Under the pieces are notes generated by a model. The model was not told the origin of the DNA and ran no database searches. It worked only from the letters and a program-made list of their open reading frames with translations. A program made the translations under genes and the position numbers. Shown here in pieces: positions 9,719-18,470 of a DNA stretch of 48,413 bases. Source of the stretch: Chloroflexaceae bacterium (GTDB lineage Bacteria > Chloroflexota > Chloroflexia > Chloroflexales > Chloroflexaceae); NCBI GenBank assembly GCA_012033195.1, contig JAAUSQ010000007.1, forward strand, positions 1 through 48,413, read 5' to 3'. Position 1 is the first letter of the stretch; every line of letters starts with the position of its first letter.

Positions 9719-12079
9719 CGTCGGGGTCGTCGGCGGTATCGAAGACTGGCGTACCGTCGGCATCAAGCCCGGTGCTGGCTGATAGCAGGTCTTCGCTGTC
9801 GGGGTGGTGCCCATTGCCGTGATAATCGACTACCTGCACCTGCTGGCGTGGCGCGGGCTTGATGGGTAGCGTAAAGGTAAAGGTGCTCCCAACGCCCTGT
9901 TCGCTGGTTGCAACAATATCGCCGCCGTGCAGGTGTGCAAACGAGCGTGCAATTGTTAGCCCAAGGCCAGTGCCGCCCGCCTCGGTACGCAGGGGGTTAT
10001 CGGCACGGTAGAACGGGGTAAAGAGCTTTTCGAGTTGTTCAGGCGACATCCCCACGCCCGTATCAGTGATCTCAATTGCGACCGTCTCTGCATCGTCGCA
10101 GTAGGCCCGCACCCGAATAATGCCCCCATTGTACGTGTACTTCAGCGCATTGGAAAACAGGTTAACAAAGATCTGCGAAACACGCTTGCTATCGGCCTGC
10201 ACTGCGGGCAGGTCGTGCACGATATCAAGATTTATCTGCATCTCTTTGCGGTCGATCTCGGCCTGCAAGAGCCGTATCTCGTGCTGGATCAGGTCGCCAA
10301 GATACAGGGTATTGTAGGTCAGCGTGATTTTCCCGGCCTCCAGGCGGCCCACATCCAGCAGGTCGTCGATCAGGCTCCGCATGCGCAGCGTGTTGTCGCG
10401 GATGGTCTGCAAGAACTCGCGCTGCTGGTCGGTCAGACGGCCCCCTGCGCCCATCAGCAGCACATCCACATAGCCGCGTATGGGTGTGAGCGGGGTACGC
10501 AGTTCGTGCGATACCGTAGAAATAAACTCGCTACGTGCCTTCATATTCTCTTCGCGCAGGCGTACACGGTCTTCTTCGGCCTGTTTGCGAAGCGTAATAT
10601 CACGGGCGTTGATAACAATGCCCGGTTCGCCCGACATATGCTGGCGGTACTGGCCCCGTGCTTCGAGCACGCGCCACGCGCCATTGGCATGGCGAAAGCG
10701 GAACTCAACCGAGAGCATCCGCAACGGCTCAGCGAAGCTCTGGTCGAGCGCCTGCAAAAAGCGGGGTATATCTTCGGGATGGACAAACTCGGTAAGCAGA
10801 TGATCACGCACGCGCCCCGCCGGGTAGCCGAGCACCCGCTCGATGGTGGGGCTTTCGTAGAGCACCAGGCTGTCACGATTGACAATGGTGATGATGTCTG
10901 ACGAGTTTTCAATCAGCGAACGGAAATGTTCTTCGCTGCGGCGCAGGTCTTCATAGAGCGTCTTCAAGCGCGTTGTCATCTGGTTGAAGGCCGAGGCCAG
11001 CATACCCACTTCGTCCTGCGATTGCACGGGCACCGTCTGGTCAAGGTCGCCCGCCGCGACCAGTCCGGCTGTCTGCGACAGTTCCTCAATCGGGCCGATA
11101 ATTTACGTGTGGTGTACGAGATACTAAACGTCATCACGGCGGTCGCAATAATGCCCACGATGATAACGGTACCAGCAAGCTGGCGAGCGGGCAAGAATGC
11201 CTCATCCTGATACATCTCGACCAGGAGCGCAAGGTGCCGTTCTTCAATCCAGAAATAGACCCCCACTACTGGCACACCCATATAGTTGTTGTACAGCCCC
11301 ATTCCATCCTGGCCCTGAATAGCGGCGTTGATACCCTCGGTTTGCACGCCCCGATTAAAGGCAGTCGGCACAGCCGGACGGCCTGCCACCAGATTATTCA
11401 GGCTATCGACCAGGTAGGCTTCGCCGGTTTCGCCAAGACCGGCCCGTTCGAGCACCACCTCGTCAAGCTCGTTGAGGTTGAGGTGGGCCGCGAGCACGCC
11501 CCGCAAAAAGCCGCTATTGTCGATGAGCGGGGTTGCTACGGTAATCGTTGGCTCGCCCGTCGCAGGTGAGATATACACTTCCTGAACAACGGTATCGGTT
11601 TGCCCTTCGGCAAAATAGGTGGCGTCTATCTGGTAGGTACCCTCGATAGTCGAGTTGGTTGAAATGACAATCTGGCTATCGAGTGACAGAATAAATACCT
11701 CTTCCAGTTCGGGCTGTCGTTCAAGAACGTCTACAAACAGGTTTTCAAAAAAATGGTAGGCTGCAAGATCGGCAAACAAATCGGCGGAGTCGATGAAGCG
11801 GGCGTGGCGCTGCACCTCCTGCGAGCGGGCCAGGAATGCCAGAAAATCTTCCTGGTTCTCGATCCAGTTATCAATCTCATCGGTTTTGATGAGCGCCGCG
11901 ACTTCAAGTTGCTCGAATGCGGCCCGTTGCAGCGCGTTGCGAGCCTGCCAGAACGCTACACCACTCACCACGATCACGCTGAGCAGCATGGTCAGCAGGA
12001 AGCGTGTAATAAGCTGCGTGAGCAGGCTATTACGTATCCGCATAAATTGCGCGGTTGGGATCTGTCTGCCGTATTTCAT
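9690..12079 (-). CDS. Sensor histidine kinase (dCache-HAMP-PAS-HisKA-HATPase), frameshifted
   Basis: A membrane-bound two-component sensor kinase of about 796 residues after correction. In order it has an N-terminal helix (about 24-44), a large extracytoplasmic dCache-like sensor with a YISPATGEPTITVATPL stretch, a second helix, and a HAMP linker. A PAS domain (LIENSSDIITIVNRDS), a HisKA domain with phosphoacceptor STVSHELRTP, and a HATPase domain with N box VSQIFVNLFSNALKYT and GGTGLGLTI complete it. The frame is lost in the HAMP near 11101; restoring one base continues TTRK into IIGPIEELSQTAGL. The start overlaps the upstream solute-binding gene by 4 bases, so the binding protein may present its ligand to this kinase. 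No response regulator is adjacent. Confidence 0.88.
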
Positions 12080-13245
12080 GGTGCAGGCTCAACAAGGTAT
12101 GCGAAGGCAGGTATATTGTTACGAACCTGCATAATCACAACACTCTTCACCGGGTCGCCACTCCCCCGATAACTGATGGTTCCCGTCACACCAGGATACG
12201 CTACAATCTGGCTCAAGCCGTCCCGAATAGCTTCGGGGGTCGTCTGGCCCTGCTGGGTGATGGCGGTAACCAGCAACCCGAATGAGTCGTAGGTCAGTGC
12301 CGCCACATCGTCGGGCAGGTGGTTATAGCGGTTCTGGTAGGCCGTAACAAATTCACGGGCAGCGGGCGCTTCAATGTCGGGCGAGAAGTGGGCACTGTAG
12401 AAGCTACCTGCAACCAGGGGCAGGTCGTCTTCAAGAATGGTCGCCCACGAGTCGCTGCCCAGGAAATCGGCGGTGATGCCAGCGGCGCGAAGCTGGCGCA
12501 CTTGCAGCGGAACTTCGTTGCCGTAGTTGGGCAAGAAGATGACGTCGGCCCCACTCTCGCGCAGTACCTTGGCGTGGCTGGAGAAATCGGTGGTGCCAGT
12601 GGTGTATGTTTCAGCCGCCACAACATCGCCCCCCAGACGTTCGAATTGTTCGATAAACACTTCTGCCAGCCCCTTATTGTAGGCACTGGCAACATCGTAC
12701 AGCGTCGCAGCCTTTTGCATGCCCAGTTCTTCAATTGCAAAGCGGGCGATTACGGCCCCCTGAAATGGATCGATAAAGCCGGCCCGAAACACATAATACT
12801 TTCCGGCGGTGGTTTCCGGGTTGGTGGACCACGGGCTAATCATCGGGATCTGGGCCTGTTCTGCCACCCGTGCCACCGGAATAGCGTTGCGGCTCGCCTG
12901 CGGGCCAATCAGGGCAACAACCTGCTCCTGATTGATGAGCCTGCGGGCGGCTTGCACGGCAACTTCGGCATTATCTTCGGTATCGGCGGTAACAATCTCG
13001 ATGCGCCAGCGTTCATTGCCAATCGCCAGACCACCTTCTGCATTGAGCGCGTCGATGGCTAACGTGGCGGCTTCGATTGTGGATTGCCCAACATATTCCA
13101 GTTCACCGGTAATCGGGGCGAGTAACCCAATACGAAGCGTATTTTCTGGCTCTGGTTGGGCAGCGCAGGCGAGTATGCTACCAACACAAACGAGTATGAG
13201 CAACATTTTTAAGCATCTCGGCCAAAAAAAGAACGATCTATTCAT
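12076..13245 (-). CDS. LIV-type periplasmic solute-binding lipoprotein
   Basis: A 389-residue type I periplasmic binding protein (Peripla_BP_6, the branched-chain amino-acid receptor family). The N-terminus has a lipoprotein signal with lipobox ILAC; the cysteine is near residue 27. The mature protein begins NTLRIGLLAPITGELEYVGQ. Typical family blocks follow: VVALIGPQASRNAIPVARVA, IPMISPWSTNPE and DVIFLPNYGNEVPLQVRQL. No ABC permease or ATPase genes are near. Instead the stop overlaps the start of a dCache histidine kinase by 4 bases. I infer that the protein is a ligand receptor for signalling rather than a transporter subunit, possibly for an amino acid or amide. No strong ribosome-binding site precedes ATG 13245. 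Confidence 0.88.
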   Translation of the reverse strand: MNRSFFFWPRCLKMLLILVCVGSILACAAQPEPENTLRIGLLAPITGELEYVGQSTIEAATLAIDALNAEGGLAIGNERWRIEIVTADTEDNAEVAVQAARRLINQEQVVALIGPQASRNAIPVARVAEQAQIPMISPWSTNPETTAGKYYVFRAGFIDPFQGAVIARFAIEELGMQKAATLYDVASAYNKGLAEVFIEQFERLGGDVVAAETYTTGTTDFSSHAKVLRESGADVIFLPNYGNEVPLQVRQLRAAGITADFLGSDSWATILEDDLPLVAGSFYSAHFSPDIEAPAAREFVTAYQNRYNHLPDDVAALTYDSFGLLVTAITQQGQTTPEAIRDGLSQIVAYPGVTGTISYRGSGDPVKSVVIMQVRNNIPAFAYLVEPAP

Positions 13246-13263
13246 AGTTTTTTAATTGTGGTT

Positions 13264-13279
13264 GGCGGGACGACCCGCC
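13264..13279. other. GGCGGG/CCCGCC hairpin
   Basis: A 6-bp all-GC stem with loop ACGA, in the 5' region of the minus-strand binding-protein and kinase operon. Confidence 0.35.
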
Positions 13280-13328
13280 ATCAGGGTTAGTAATCGGTGC
13301 ATGCTGTGCGGCTTTTCGACGGGTCCCG

Positions 13329-13371
13329 GCACTGGGCAGTGCAGGCGCATGCGCTACAGTACAACACTGTA
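13329..13371. repeat. Three adjacent small inverted repeats
   Basis: GCACTG-GG-CAGTGC (13329-13342), the palindrome GCGCATGCGC (13345-13354) and TACAGT-ACAAC-ACTGTA (13355-13371) follow one another almost without gaps. They could be operator sites or a structured leader. Confidence 0.4.
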
Positions 13372-13486
13372 TGGGTAGGGAATGTTAAATCTTTATTAGG
13401 ATATCATAGAATGGCCCCCTACTCAATAGGAAAAAAGGGTACCACATTAACTATGGGCAGAAGGTGTGCTTAATCTGGTCAAACCC

Positions 13487-13515
13487 TTGACGTAGCGGGC
13501 GGTGTCGCGCATAAT
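13487..13515 (+). promoter_or_regulatory. Promoter of the [2Fe-2S] protein gene
   Basis: TTGACG (13487-13492), a 17-base spacer and CATAAT (13510-13515). The predicted start near 13522 leaves a leader of about 150 bases before the gene at 13672. Confidence 0.6.
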
Positions 13516-13671
13516 GTATACAGTAGTCAGAATATTGTTGCAGTGTGCTCCACAGCTCCCGCACCAGTATGTAAACGATTGCTCCCGGCTGTACTATAGC
13601 TTATCCCAATTCGTATTGTGTTGTGTTGATATAAATTGAACGGGTATAACTATGAAGGAGGAAGGCCTGGA

Positions 13672-13920
13672 ATGACAGTCCAACTGGTATTCTGTAGCAA
13701 CTGTGCCTGTCTGGAGTCGGCCTTCTGTGCGATGCTGCGCCAGATGCAGCAGACGTACCCTGACCAAATTGGTGTTGTAGAACTGGATTGTATGGCCGCT
13801 TGTGATATGGCTCCCGCCGTGCTGATCGACGGCGCATACTATCCCGGCATTAGCCCCGCCGATTTGCAGACACAGATTGAGCAGCGTGTTGGCGCAGAGC
13901 TTGCAGACGTGCCCGCGTAA
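13672..13920 (+). CDS. Small stand-alone [2Fe-2S] thioredoxin-like ferredoxin
   Basis: An 82-residue cytoplasmic protein resembling the C-terminal half of NuoE/HoxE subunits and Aquifex-type thioredoxin-like ferredoxins. Cysteines at residues 8, 11, 13 and 19 form an N-terminal cluster. The second pair lies in DCMAACDMAPAVLIDG (C40 and C44), followed by YYPGISPADL, as in NuoE. Four of these cysteines probably bind a [2Fe-2S] cluster. The start is ATG 13672, with AGGAGG at 13656-13661. It stands alone with its own promoter and no dehydrogenase partner, so the redox partner is unknown. It ends 11 bases from the convergent gene. Confidence 0.8.
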   Translation: MTVQLVFCSNCACLESAFCAMLRQMQQTYPDQIGVVELDCMAACDMAPAVLIDGAYYPGISPADLQTQIEQRVGAELADVPA

Positions 13921-13931
13921 CGAGCGCAGTA

Positions 13932-14762
13932 CTACCCCTCGGCAACCGGACAGTCGGCATAAACAAAGCAGTGTGCTGGCTCCAGATAGGCCGATGCCCG
14001 ATAGACATACTCGCTGGCCCACGGATGCGCGGCGATCTGGTCGGGGCGCACAATGCCCTGATTGTGCCACGCCACCAGTACTGCCCACGTAACCGGAACG
14101 TTCTCGTATCGCGCCCGGTACAGCCCCCGTTCGAGGTTGGCGGCGAGATATGCTACTGCCAGTTCTTCATTACTTATTTCGCTAGTAATATCGGCCAGCA
14201 GGCGCTGCTGGTCGGTGTAGGTATCGGGTGCGATGGTGCTGCCATACACTTGAAGCGGCACGGTTATCATGCCCACCGGGTCGGGCAGCGGCACCTCGCC
14301 GCGCACAATTTCGAGTGCCACCGAGGGGCGCAGATTGACTGGCCAGACCGTGAAGTTGCTCCCGATTCGGCTGCGGTTGGCATAGACCTGAGCCGTCTCA
14401 AACAGGGGGCGCAGCAGGCGTAATGGTTCTACTTCATCCTCAAGCCAGCCATTATTCTCGGTGTAGATAATCACCACCATTACTTGGGCAAACTCACGGT
14501 TAGTCATACCCGACAGGTCGGGGCGATTGTGGCGGGATGCCGCCGCCAGAATAGCCGGACGAAGCCGCTGCATCGCTGCCGCAAGGTCGGGGCGCACATA
14601 CGGCTCGATGGGGAGACGCTGCCCCGCGCTACCAGGCAGGCCAAGTTCATGAACAGTAGCCCGCACCAGGGGTGCCTGGGCCATAACCCGCAATGCACTG
14701 AGCACAATGGCAATGAGCACAAACATACAGACCATCCGTAGCAGTGAAGATGTTGTATACAT
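13932..14762 (-). CDS. Secreted protein of unknown function, possibly lysozyme-like
   Basis: About 276 residues from ATG 14762, which follows a GAGGAG ribosome-binding site; an upstream in-frame start at 14954 has no such site. The N-terminus has a hydrophobic signal segment ending near ALRVMAQA. The mature part carries VVIIYTENNGW with a glutamate in a loop, a VNLRPSVALEIV block, and a helix AVAYLAANLERGL followed by VTWAVLVAWHNQG. This arrangement recalls goose-type lysozyme or transglycosylase folds, in which a glutamate precedes a conserved core and an 'aYn.G' segment. That is an inference from pattern only. The protein would act outside the membrane. No partner genes are evident. Confidence 0.65.
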   Translation of the reverse strand: MYTTSSLLRMVCMFVLIAIVLSALRVMAQAPLVRATVHELGLPGSAGQRLPIEPYVRPDLAAAMQRLRPAILAAASRHNRPDLSGMTNREFAQVMVVIIYTENNGWLEDEVEPLRLLRPLFETAQVYANRSRIGSNFTVWPVNLRPSVALEIVRGEVPLPDPVGMITVPLQVYGSTIAPDTYTDQQRLLADITSEISNEELAVAYLAANLERGLYRARYENVPVTWAVLVAWHNQGIVRPDQIAAHPWASEYVYRASAYLEPAHCFVYADCPVAEG

Positions 14763-15197
14763 ACGTCGGCTCTCCTCATAAGCTGGTTCATTGTTAGCGT
14801 CAGCATACCAACCAGACGGGTGCAGTCCTCGTATAGCAATCTGTTTTTTACCTTGCATCACACTGATGTATTCAGCACACTCTACACTTGAGCATTTTAC
14901 TATTTGTACTATCAAATGTCGCATATCAAGATGTTGTGACATATCCACTGTCATAATGAAAAATCATCTGGTATAATAGCTACATTCTGTATACATATCG
15001 GGCAATTCTGTATGATCGTGTAAATCCATTTGAGCACCAGACATCGCCGCTATCAAAATTCATCAACTCAACAGTATAGACGGCGAAGATACACAACTAT
15101 CACTGTCTTGATCGCCCCGGTTGATATGTCCGGTAGGATTTCTGGCCTATTCCAATCAGTTGACACCAGATCACGAACACTCGTATAATGCAAGCGA
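14763..15197. other. Gene-free region between divergent genes
   Basis: This AT-richer stretch separates the secreted-protein gene from the metallopeptidase gene. It includes an inverted repeat TGACA-N7-TGTCA (14937-14953), a TATAAT at 14972-14977 and the strong promoter at 15160-15189. No gene is seen. Confidence 0.5.
15160..15189 (+). promoter_or_regulatory. Consensus promoter of the metallopeptidase gene
   Basis: A perfect TTGACA (15160-15165), an 18-base spacer and a perfect TATAAT (15184-15189). The -10 ends 8 bases before ATG 15198, so the transcript would start at or next to the start codon. Confidence 0.75.
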
Positions 15198-15587
15198 ATG
15201 AAGCATATGGATAACCTTCGTATGGATCAAAGCACTTTTGAGCAACTGGTGATCGATGTTCTCGATAATGTACCACCCGAATTTGCACGTCACCTTGCCA
15301 ATGTCGAGGTGATCATCGAGCCTTATGTAACCGACGACCACCGCGACGCACTCGATCTGGAACCGGACGAGCGTGTTTATGGCTACTACGAAGGGATTCC
15401 CCTGACCGAGCGTATGGCGCTCGATGTAGCCCCACCCGATACCATTGTGATTTTTCAGGAACCACTAGAGCAAGACTTTCCCAACATCATCGACCTGCGC
15501 GAAGAAGTACGACGCACCGTGTTGCACGAGATCGCCCACTTCTTTGGTATCAGCGATGAGCGCTTGGATGAGCTAGGGGCGTATTAG
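15198..15587 (+). CDS. Minimal zincin-like metallopeptidase (COG3824 family)
   Basis: A 129-residue cytoplasmic protein of the small metallopeptidase family with the extended motif HEIAHFFGISDERLDELGAY at its C-terminus. H110, E111 and H114 would bind zinc and activate water; D120 is the likely third ligand. The upstream part (VIIEPYV, then a GYYEGIPL segment and a strand DTIVIFQEP) fits the family, and the length is normal. The biological substrate of the family is not known. ATG 15198 sits 8 bases after a consensus -10, so the mRNA may be leaderless; ATG 15207 and 15222 are alternatives. The next gene starts 1 base after the stop, so the two form an operon. Confidence 0.88.
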   Translation: MKHMDNLRMDQSTFEQLVIDVLDNVPPEFARHLANVEVIIEPYVTDDHRDALDLEPDERVYGYYEGIPLTERMALDVAPPDTIVIFQEPLEQDFPNIIDLREEVRRTVLHEIAHFFGISDERLDELGAY

Positions 15588-15588
15588 C

Positions 15589-16887
15589 ATGACTTTCCCC
15601 TCACTGCGGCGTATTCGGACAACGTTTCTGATTGTGTTATATGTGCTTGCCCTGGGTACCGCTGGCGTGCTCATCTATGAGACGTTTTTGTTTGCCCGCG
15701 AGCGCCCGGAATTTCTGGTGATTATGGGTACGGCTCCCACTGCCACCGCCACGGCGACTGCTACAGCAACTCCTGTGCTAGGTGGTATTACCGCACTGAC
15801 CAATTTGCCAACGCCGATTCCGACGGCGGTACCGGTCACAAGCAACGACTTTGCTGCCAATGTCAGCCTTAGCGGACGACACCCCAAGAGCGGGCGCTAT
15901 GTTGCGGCGTGGTTCCCGCCCTCGTTCAGCGGTGGGGCACGCGAGTCGTTTGAGGCCAACAAAGATATTCTGGATGAGATCAGCCCCTTCTGGTATGCCA
16001 CCGACGCGGCAGGGCGATTATATGGCGACCGCAACGACGAACTGGTACGGGTGGCGCACGAAGCCGGTGTACTGGTCATTCCGTCGATCCACAATGTCAC
16101 GAATGATCATACGGTGGTGATTAACGTCTTGAGCAATCCATACATCCGCGCCAACCATGTGCAAAACATTGTGAACGAAGTGCTGGCCCGCAATTACGAC
16201 GGCATCGATATTGATTACGAAAGTTTGCCCGCTTCGTTGCGGCCTGCGTTCTCGGCCTTTATCGTCGAGCTATCGACAGCACTGCACGCACACGGCAAGT
16301 TGCTGACTATTGCGGTGCATGCCAAAGACTGCGATTATTGCGGCCTGGGTGGGTTTCAAGATTGGGTCGTTATCGGGCAGCACGTCGACCGAATGCGAAT
16401 TATGACCTACGATTACCACTGGCGTGGCAGTGGGCCGGGGCCGGTGGCACCACTCTACTGGGTGCGCTCGGTGGCAGAATATGCCCGCAGCGTTGTACCA
16501 CCTGAAAAAATCTTTATTGGTGTGCCGTTCTATGGCTACGACTGGCCGCCGGGTGGTTCGGCGCGGGGCTTGCCCTGGAGCGATATCGAAGACTTGATCG
16601 ATTCGCAGGGGCTAACGGTAAACCTGTTGCAGCGTGATGCACGCGGTGAGGTGGACGAAAGCTGGTTCCGCTATCGCTCGGCAGAAGGCTGGCGCGAAGT
16701 CTGGTATATGACGGATGATGGGCTTGAGTCCAAGCTCAATCTGGTGCAGGAACTGGATCTGGCAGGCATTGCGATCTGGCGCATTGGCTACGAAAAGCCA
16801 CAGTACTGGGATGTTATCCGCCGTGAACTGGTCGAAGATCCCGTCTTGATCCAGCGTGCCATTAACCCGTTGCTACCGGAGCACTAA
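15589..16887 (+). CDS. Membrane-anchored GH18-like glycoside hydrolase
   Basis: A 432-residue protein with an N-terminal transmembrane anchor (about residues 12-32), a Thr/Ala repeat linker (about 49-62) and a proline-rich linker. A GH18 TIM barrel follows. The catalytic motif DGIDIDYE lies at residues 204-211, with E211 as the acid/base. Other family blocks are MRIMTYDYHW, IFIGVPFYGYDW, and WYMTDD followed by GIAIWRIGYE. This layout resembles spore cortex and cell-wall GH18 proteins (YaaH/YdhD type), so cleavage of peptidoglycan or another GlcNAc polymer outside the membrane is likely. It is probably transcribed with the metallopeptidase upstream and the TPR protein 3 bases downstream. Confidence 0.88.
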   Translation: MTFPSLRRIRTTFLIVLYVLALGTAGVLIYETFLFARERPEFLVIMGTAPTATATATATATPVLGGITALTNLPTPIPTAVPVTSNDFAANVSLSGRHPKSGRYVAAWFPPSFSGGARESFEANKDILDEISPFWYATDAAGRLYGDRNDELVRVAHEAGVLVIPSIHNVTNDHTVVINVLSNPYIRANHVQNIVNEVLARNYDGIDIDYESLPASLRPAFSAFIVELSTALHAHGKLLTIAVHAKDCDYCGLGGFQDWVVIGQHVDRMRIMTYDYHWRGSGPGPVAPLYWVRSVAEYARSVVPPEKIFIGVPFYGYDWPPGGSARGLPWSDIEDLIDSQGLTVNLLQRDARGEVDESWFRYRSAEGWREVWYMTDDGLESKLNLVQELDLAGIAIWRIGYEKPQYWDVIRRELVEDPVLIQRAINPLLPEH

Positions 16888-16890
16888 GGT

Positions 16891-17976
16891 ATGACAACTG
16901 TGCAATTACCCAATAACAACCCGACTTCGTCGGATGTCAAAGCGGATGTGACCGAGGCCACCCGGCTGTATATGCGTGGGGTCGCGGCGGCGCGTGGCGG
17001 GCAACGGCGGGTCGCGGCGGGTCTGCTGACCCGCTCGGTGCAACTCGACCCGCGCAACGAGAAGGCGTGGCTGTGGCTGAGCGGCGTGCTGGATGACCCG
17101 CACCAGATTGCATTCTGTCTCAATGCGGTACTGAAGCTCAACCCACAGAGCGAACGGGCACAGAAGGGCTTGCACTGGCTAGAAGAGCGCCACCTGCTGC
17201 GCGGCGAGCCGCAGCCCTCGGCGTTGCTGGATGTTGAGATTGACAACCTGCACGAGCCTGACGCGGAGCGCACCGCCCGCGAGAGTGGCGAGTCGTGGTG
17301 GGTGAACTGGCGGCAGTGGCGGCGTGACTCGCGGCGGGTCAATATGGTGCTGCTGAGTGTGCCCGTGGTGCTGCTCATGATTGCGCTGCTGCTCTACCAG
17401 ACCTTCGCCCTCGCGGTTGCCGAGAGTACCTCACTCCCGCCGACCCCCGTACCCACCGTGGCACCCCCGCCCAATGTGGCACTGCTCTCGCTGCCGCCCG
17501 TGCCCGCGCCCATCCCAACCGCGCTGCCGGTGCTGTCCGATGAGCTATCGCCGCTGACGACCAGCAAAACAATCGACTATCTAGATGAGCTTGAGCCATT
17601 GCGCCAGCAGTTGCGCGAGGCGGTCAACACCTTCCGCGACTCAACCGGACAGCCAGGGCGCACGATGGGCCACATTGCCGCAGCCCAAGCCCTGCACGAT
17701 AGGGTTGAGCAGGCGCACACGGCCATGCAACAGATGAACCCGCCCGCAGACTTGCAGGCGGCGCACGATGCCTACCTGCGCGGGTTGGAGCTTGAGCTTG
17801 AGGGCATCAACGATCTACTAGAGTTTTACGGGAGCTACCGTGTTGAACTGGCGAACCGGGCCGCGTTGCGCTTCCAAGAGGCAAACTCGTACTTCAACAA
17901 TGCGCGGATCCAGTTCGACACACGCCTGCAACAGATCCGCCAGGATAGCGCTATCTCGGTGCATACCATTCGCTGA
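16891..17976 (+). CDS. TPR membrane protein of unknown function
   Basis: A 361-residue protein. The N-terminal cytoplasmic part (about residues 20-110) contains TPR-like helices (LYMRGVAAARGGQRRVAAGL and AWLWLSGVLDDPHQIAFCL). A single transmembrane helix lies near residues 153-173. A Pro/Val-rich linker follows (SLPPTPVPTVAPPPNVALL), then an extracytoplasmic, largely helical domain (about 225-361). The topology suggests a scaffold linking the cytoplasm to the envelope. It follows the GH18 gene by 3 bases in one operon. I do not recognise the C-terminal domain. Confidence 0.8.
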   Translation: MTTVQLPNNNPTSSDVKADVTEATRLYMRGVAAARGGQRRVAAGLLTRSVQLDPRNEKAWLWLSGVLDDPHQIAFCLNAVLKLNPQSERAQKGLHWLEERHLLRGEPQPSALLDVEIDNLHEPDAERTARESGESWWVNWRQWRRDSRRVNMVLLSVPVVLLMIALLLYQTFALAVAESTSLPPTPVPTVAPPPNVALLSLPPVPAPIPTALPVLSDELSPLTTSKTIDYLDELEPLRQQLREAVNTFRDSTGQPGRTMGHIAAAQALHDRVEQAHTAMQQMNPPADLQAAHDAYLRGLELELEGINDLLEFYGSYRVELANRAALRFQEANSYFNNARIQFDTRLQQIRQDSAISVHTIR

Positions 17977-18014
17977 GGCGGTAGGGGCAGGGCAGGGGCG
18001 ATATCCACACCAGT

Positions 18015-18048
18015 GCGGGGCTACCAGTCCCCTGACCAGTAGCCCCGC
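18015..18048. terminator. Bidirectional hairpin between convergent genes
   Basis: GCGGGGCTAC (18015-18024) and GTAGCCCCGC (18039-18048) form a perfect 10-bp stem with a 14-base loop, between the convergent genes ending at 17976 and 18061. No long T-run follows. Confidence 0.6.
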
Positions 18049-18060
18049 GCTTGTTGCATC

Positions 18061-18291
18061 TTATACTTCCAACTCGAACCCAACCCAGAAATTGTTGCGT
18101 TGTACCAGGGGGGTACCACGTACCGCTACCTGCTGATGTTCCGTCACATCCGCTTCGTTGACCAGTACCACGTTGGGGGCACGCTTGAACCGGCGGGTGT
18201 AGGCGTAGATGGCATCTTCCACCTTATCCAAAAGCGGTATCTTGGGATTGTCATCGTACCACATCAGGTAGCGAGTGCCTGACCTTTGCAT
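18061..18291 (-). CDS. Small conserved-looking hypothetical protein
   Basis: A 76-residue soluble protein. MWYDDNPKIPLLDKVEDAIYAYTRRFKR is followed by a strand-rich half (PNVVLVNEADVTEHQQVAVRGTPLV) and a final FWVGFELEV. AAGAGG lies about 6 bases upstream of the ATG, and a TTGACA-17-TACACT promoter precedes it, so the gene is well supported. I do not recognise the family. The basic helix and high content of aromatic residues do not point to a function. Confidence 0.7.
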   Translation of the reverse strand: MQRSGTRYLMWYDDNPKIPLLDKVEDAIYAYTRRFKRAPNVVLVNEADVTEHQQVAVRGTPLVQRNNFWVGFELEV

Positions 18292-18330
18292 GCTATGCCT
18301 CTTGCGCTATCTATGCTTGCACCTGTGCTT

Positions 18331-18359
18331 AGTGTAGCAAAATCGCCGTCAAATGTCAA
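18331..18359 (-). promoter_or_regulatory. Promoter of the 76-residue protein gene
   Basis: On the minus strand: TTGACA (18359-18354), a 17-base spacer and TACACT (18336-18331). Transcription would begin near 18324, about 33 bases before the start codon. Confidence 0.65.
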
Positions 18360-18454
18360 ACATGTGTTCTGAATTTACATGACATGTAGTATAAAGATCC
18401 AATACATACTCAAAATCTCTCCTACTTATGTCTCTATTCCTGCGGCGGGCGGCA

Positions 18455-18463
18455 TGCTATACT
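18455..18463 (+). promoter_or_regulatory. Extended -10 element of the coiled-coil protein gene
   Basis: TGC-TATACT ends 7 bases before ATG 18471, consistent with a leaderless mRNA. A second candidate, TTCTGA-17-TATAAA, lies at 18367-18395. Confidence 0.4.
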
Positions 18464-18470
18464 GGCACAT

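Larger units (their letters stand above)
13246..13671. other. Gene-free region with hairpin cluster and a promoter
   Basis: This 426-base divergent intergenic region holds several inverted repeats near the binding-protein gene and a near-consensus plus-strand promoter at 13487-13515. No gene, RNA family or mobile element was recognised in it. Confidence 0.5.

Noticed and set aside
13246-13480. Possible riboswitch upstream of the binding-protein gene
   Set aside because: The hairpins were compared by eye with c-di-GMP and cobalamin riboswitch cores, and the conserved core sequences are absent.
15738-15778. ACT/GCC triplet run resembling a short tandem repeat
   Set aside because: It encodes the Thr/Ala linker of the GH18-like protein, an ordinary low-complexity linker and not a CRISPR or regulatory repeat.
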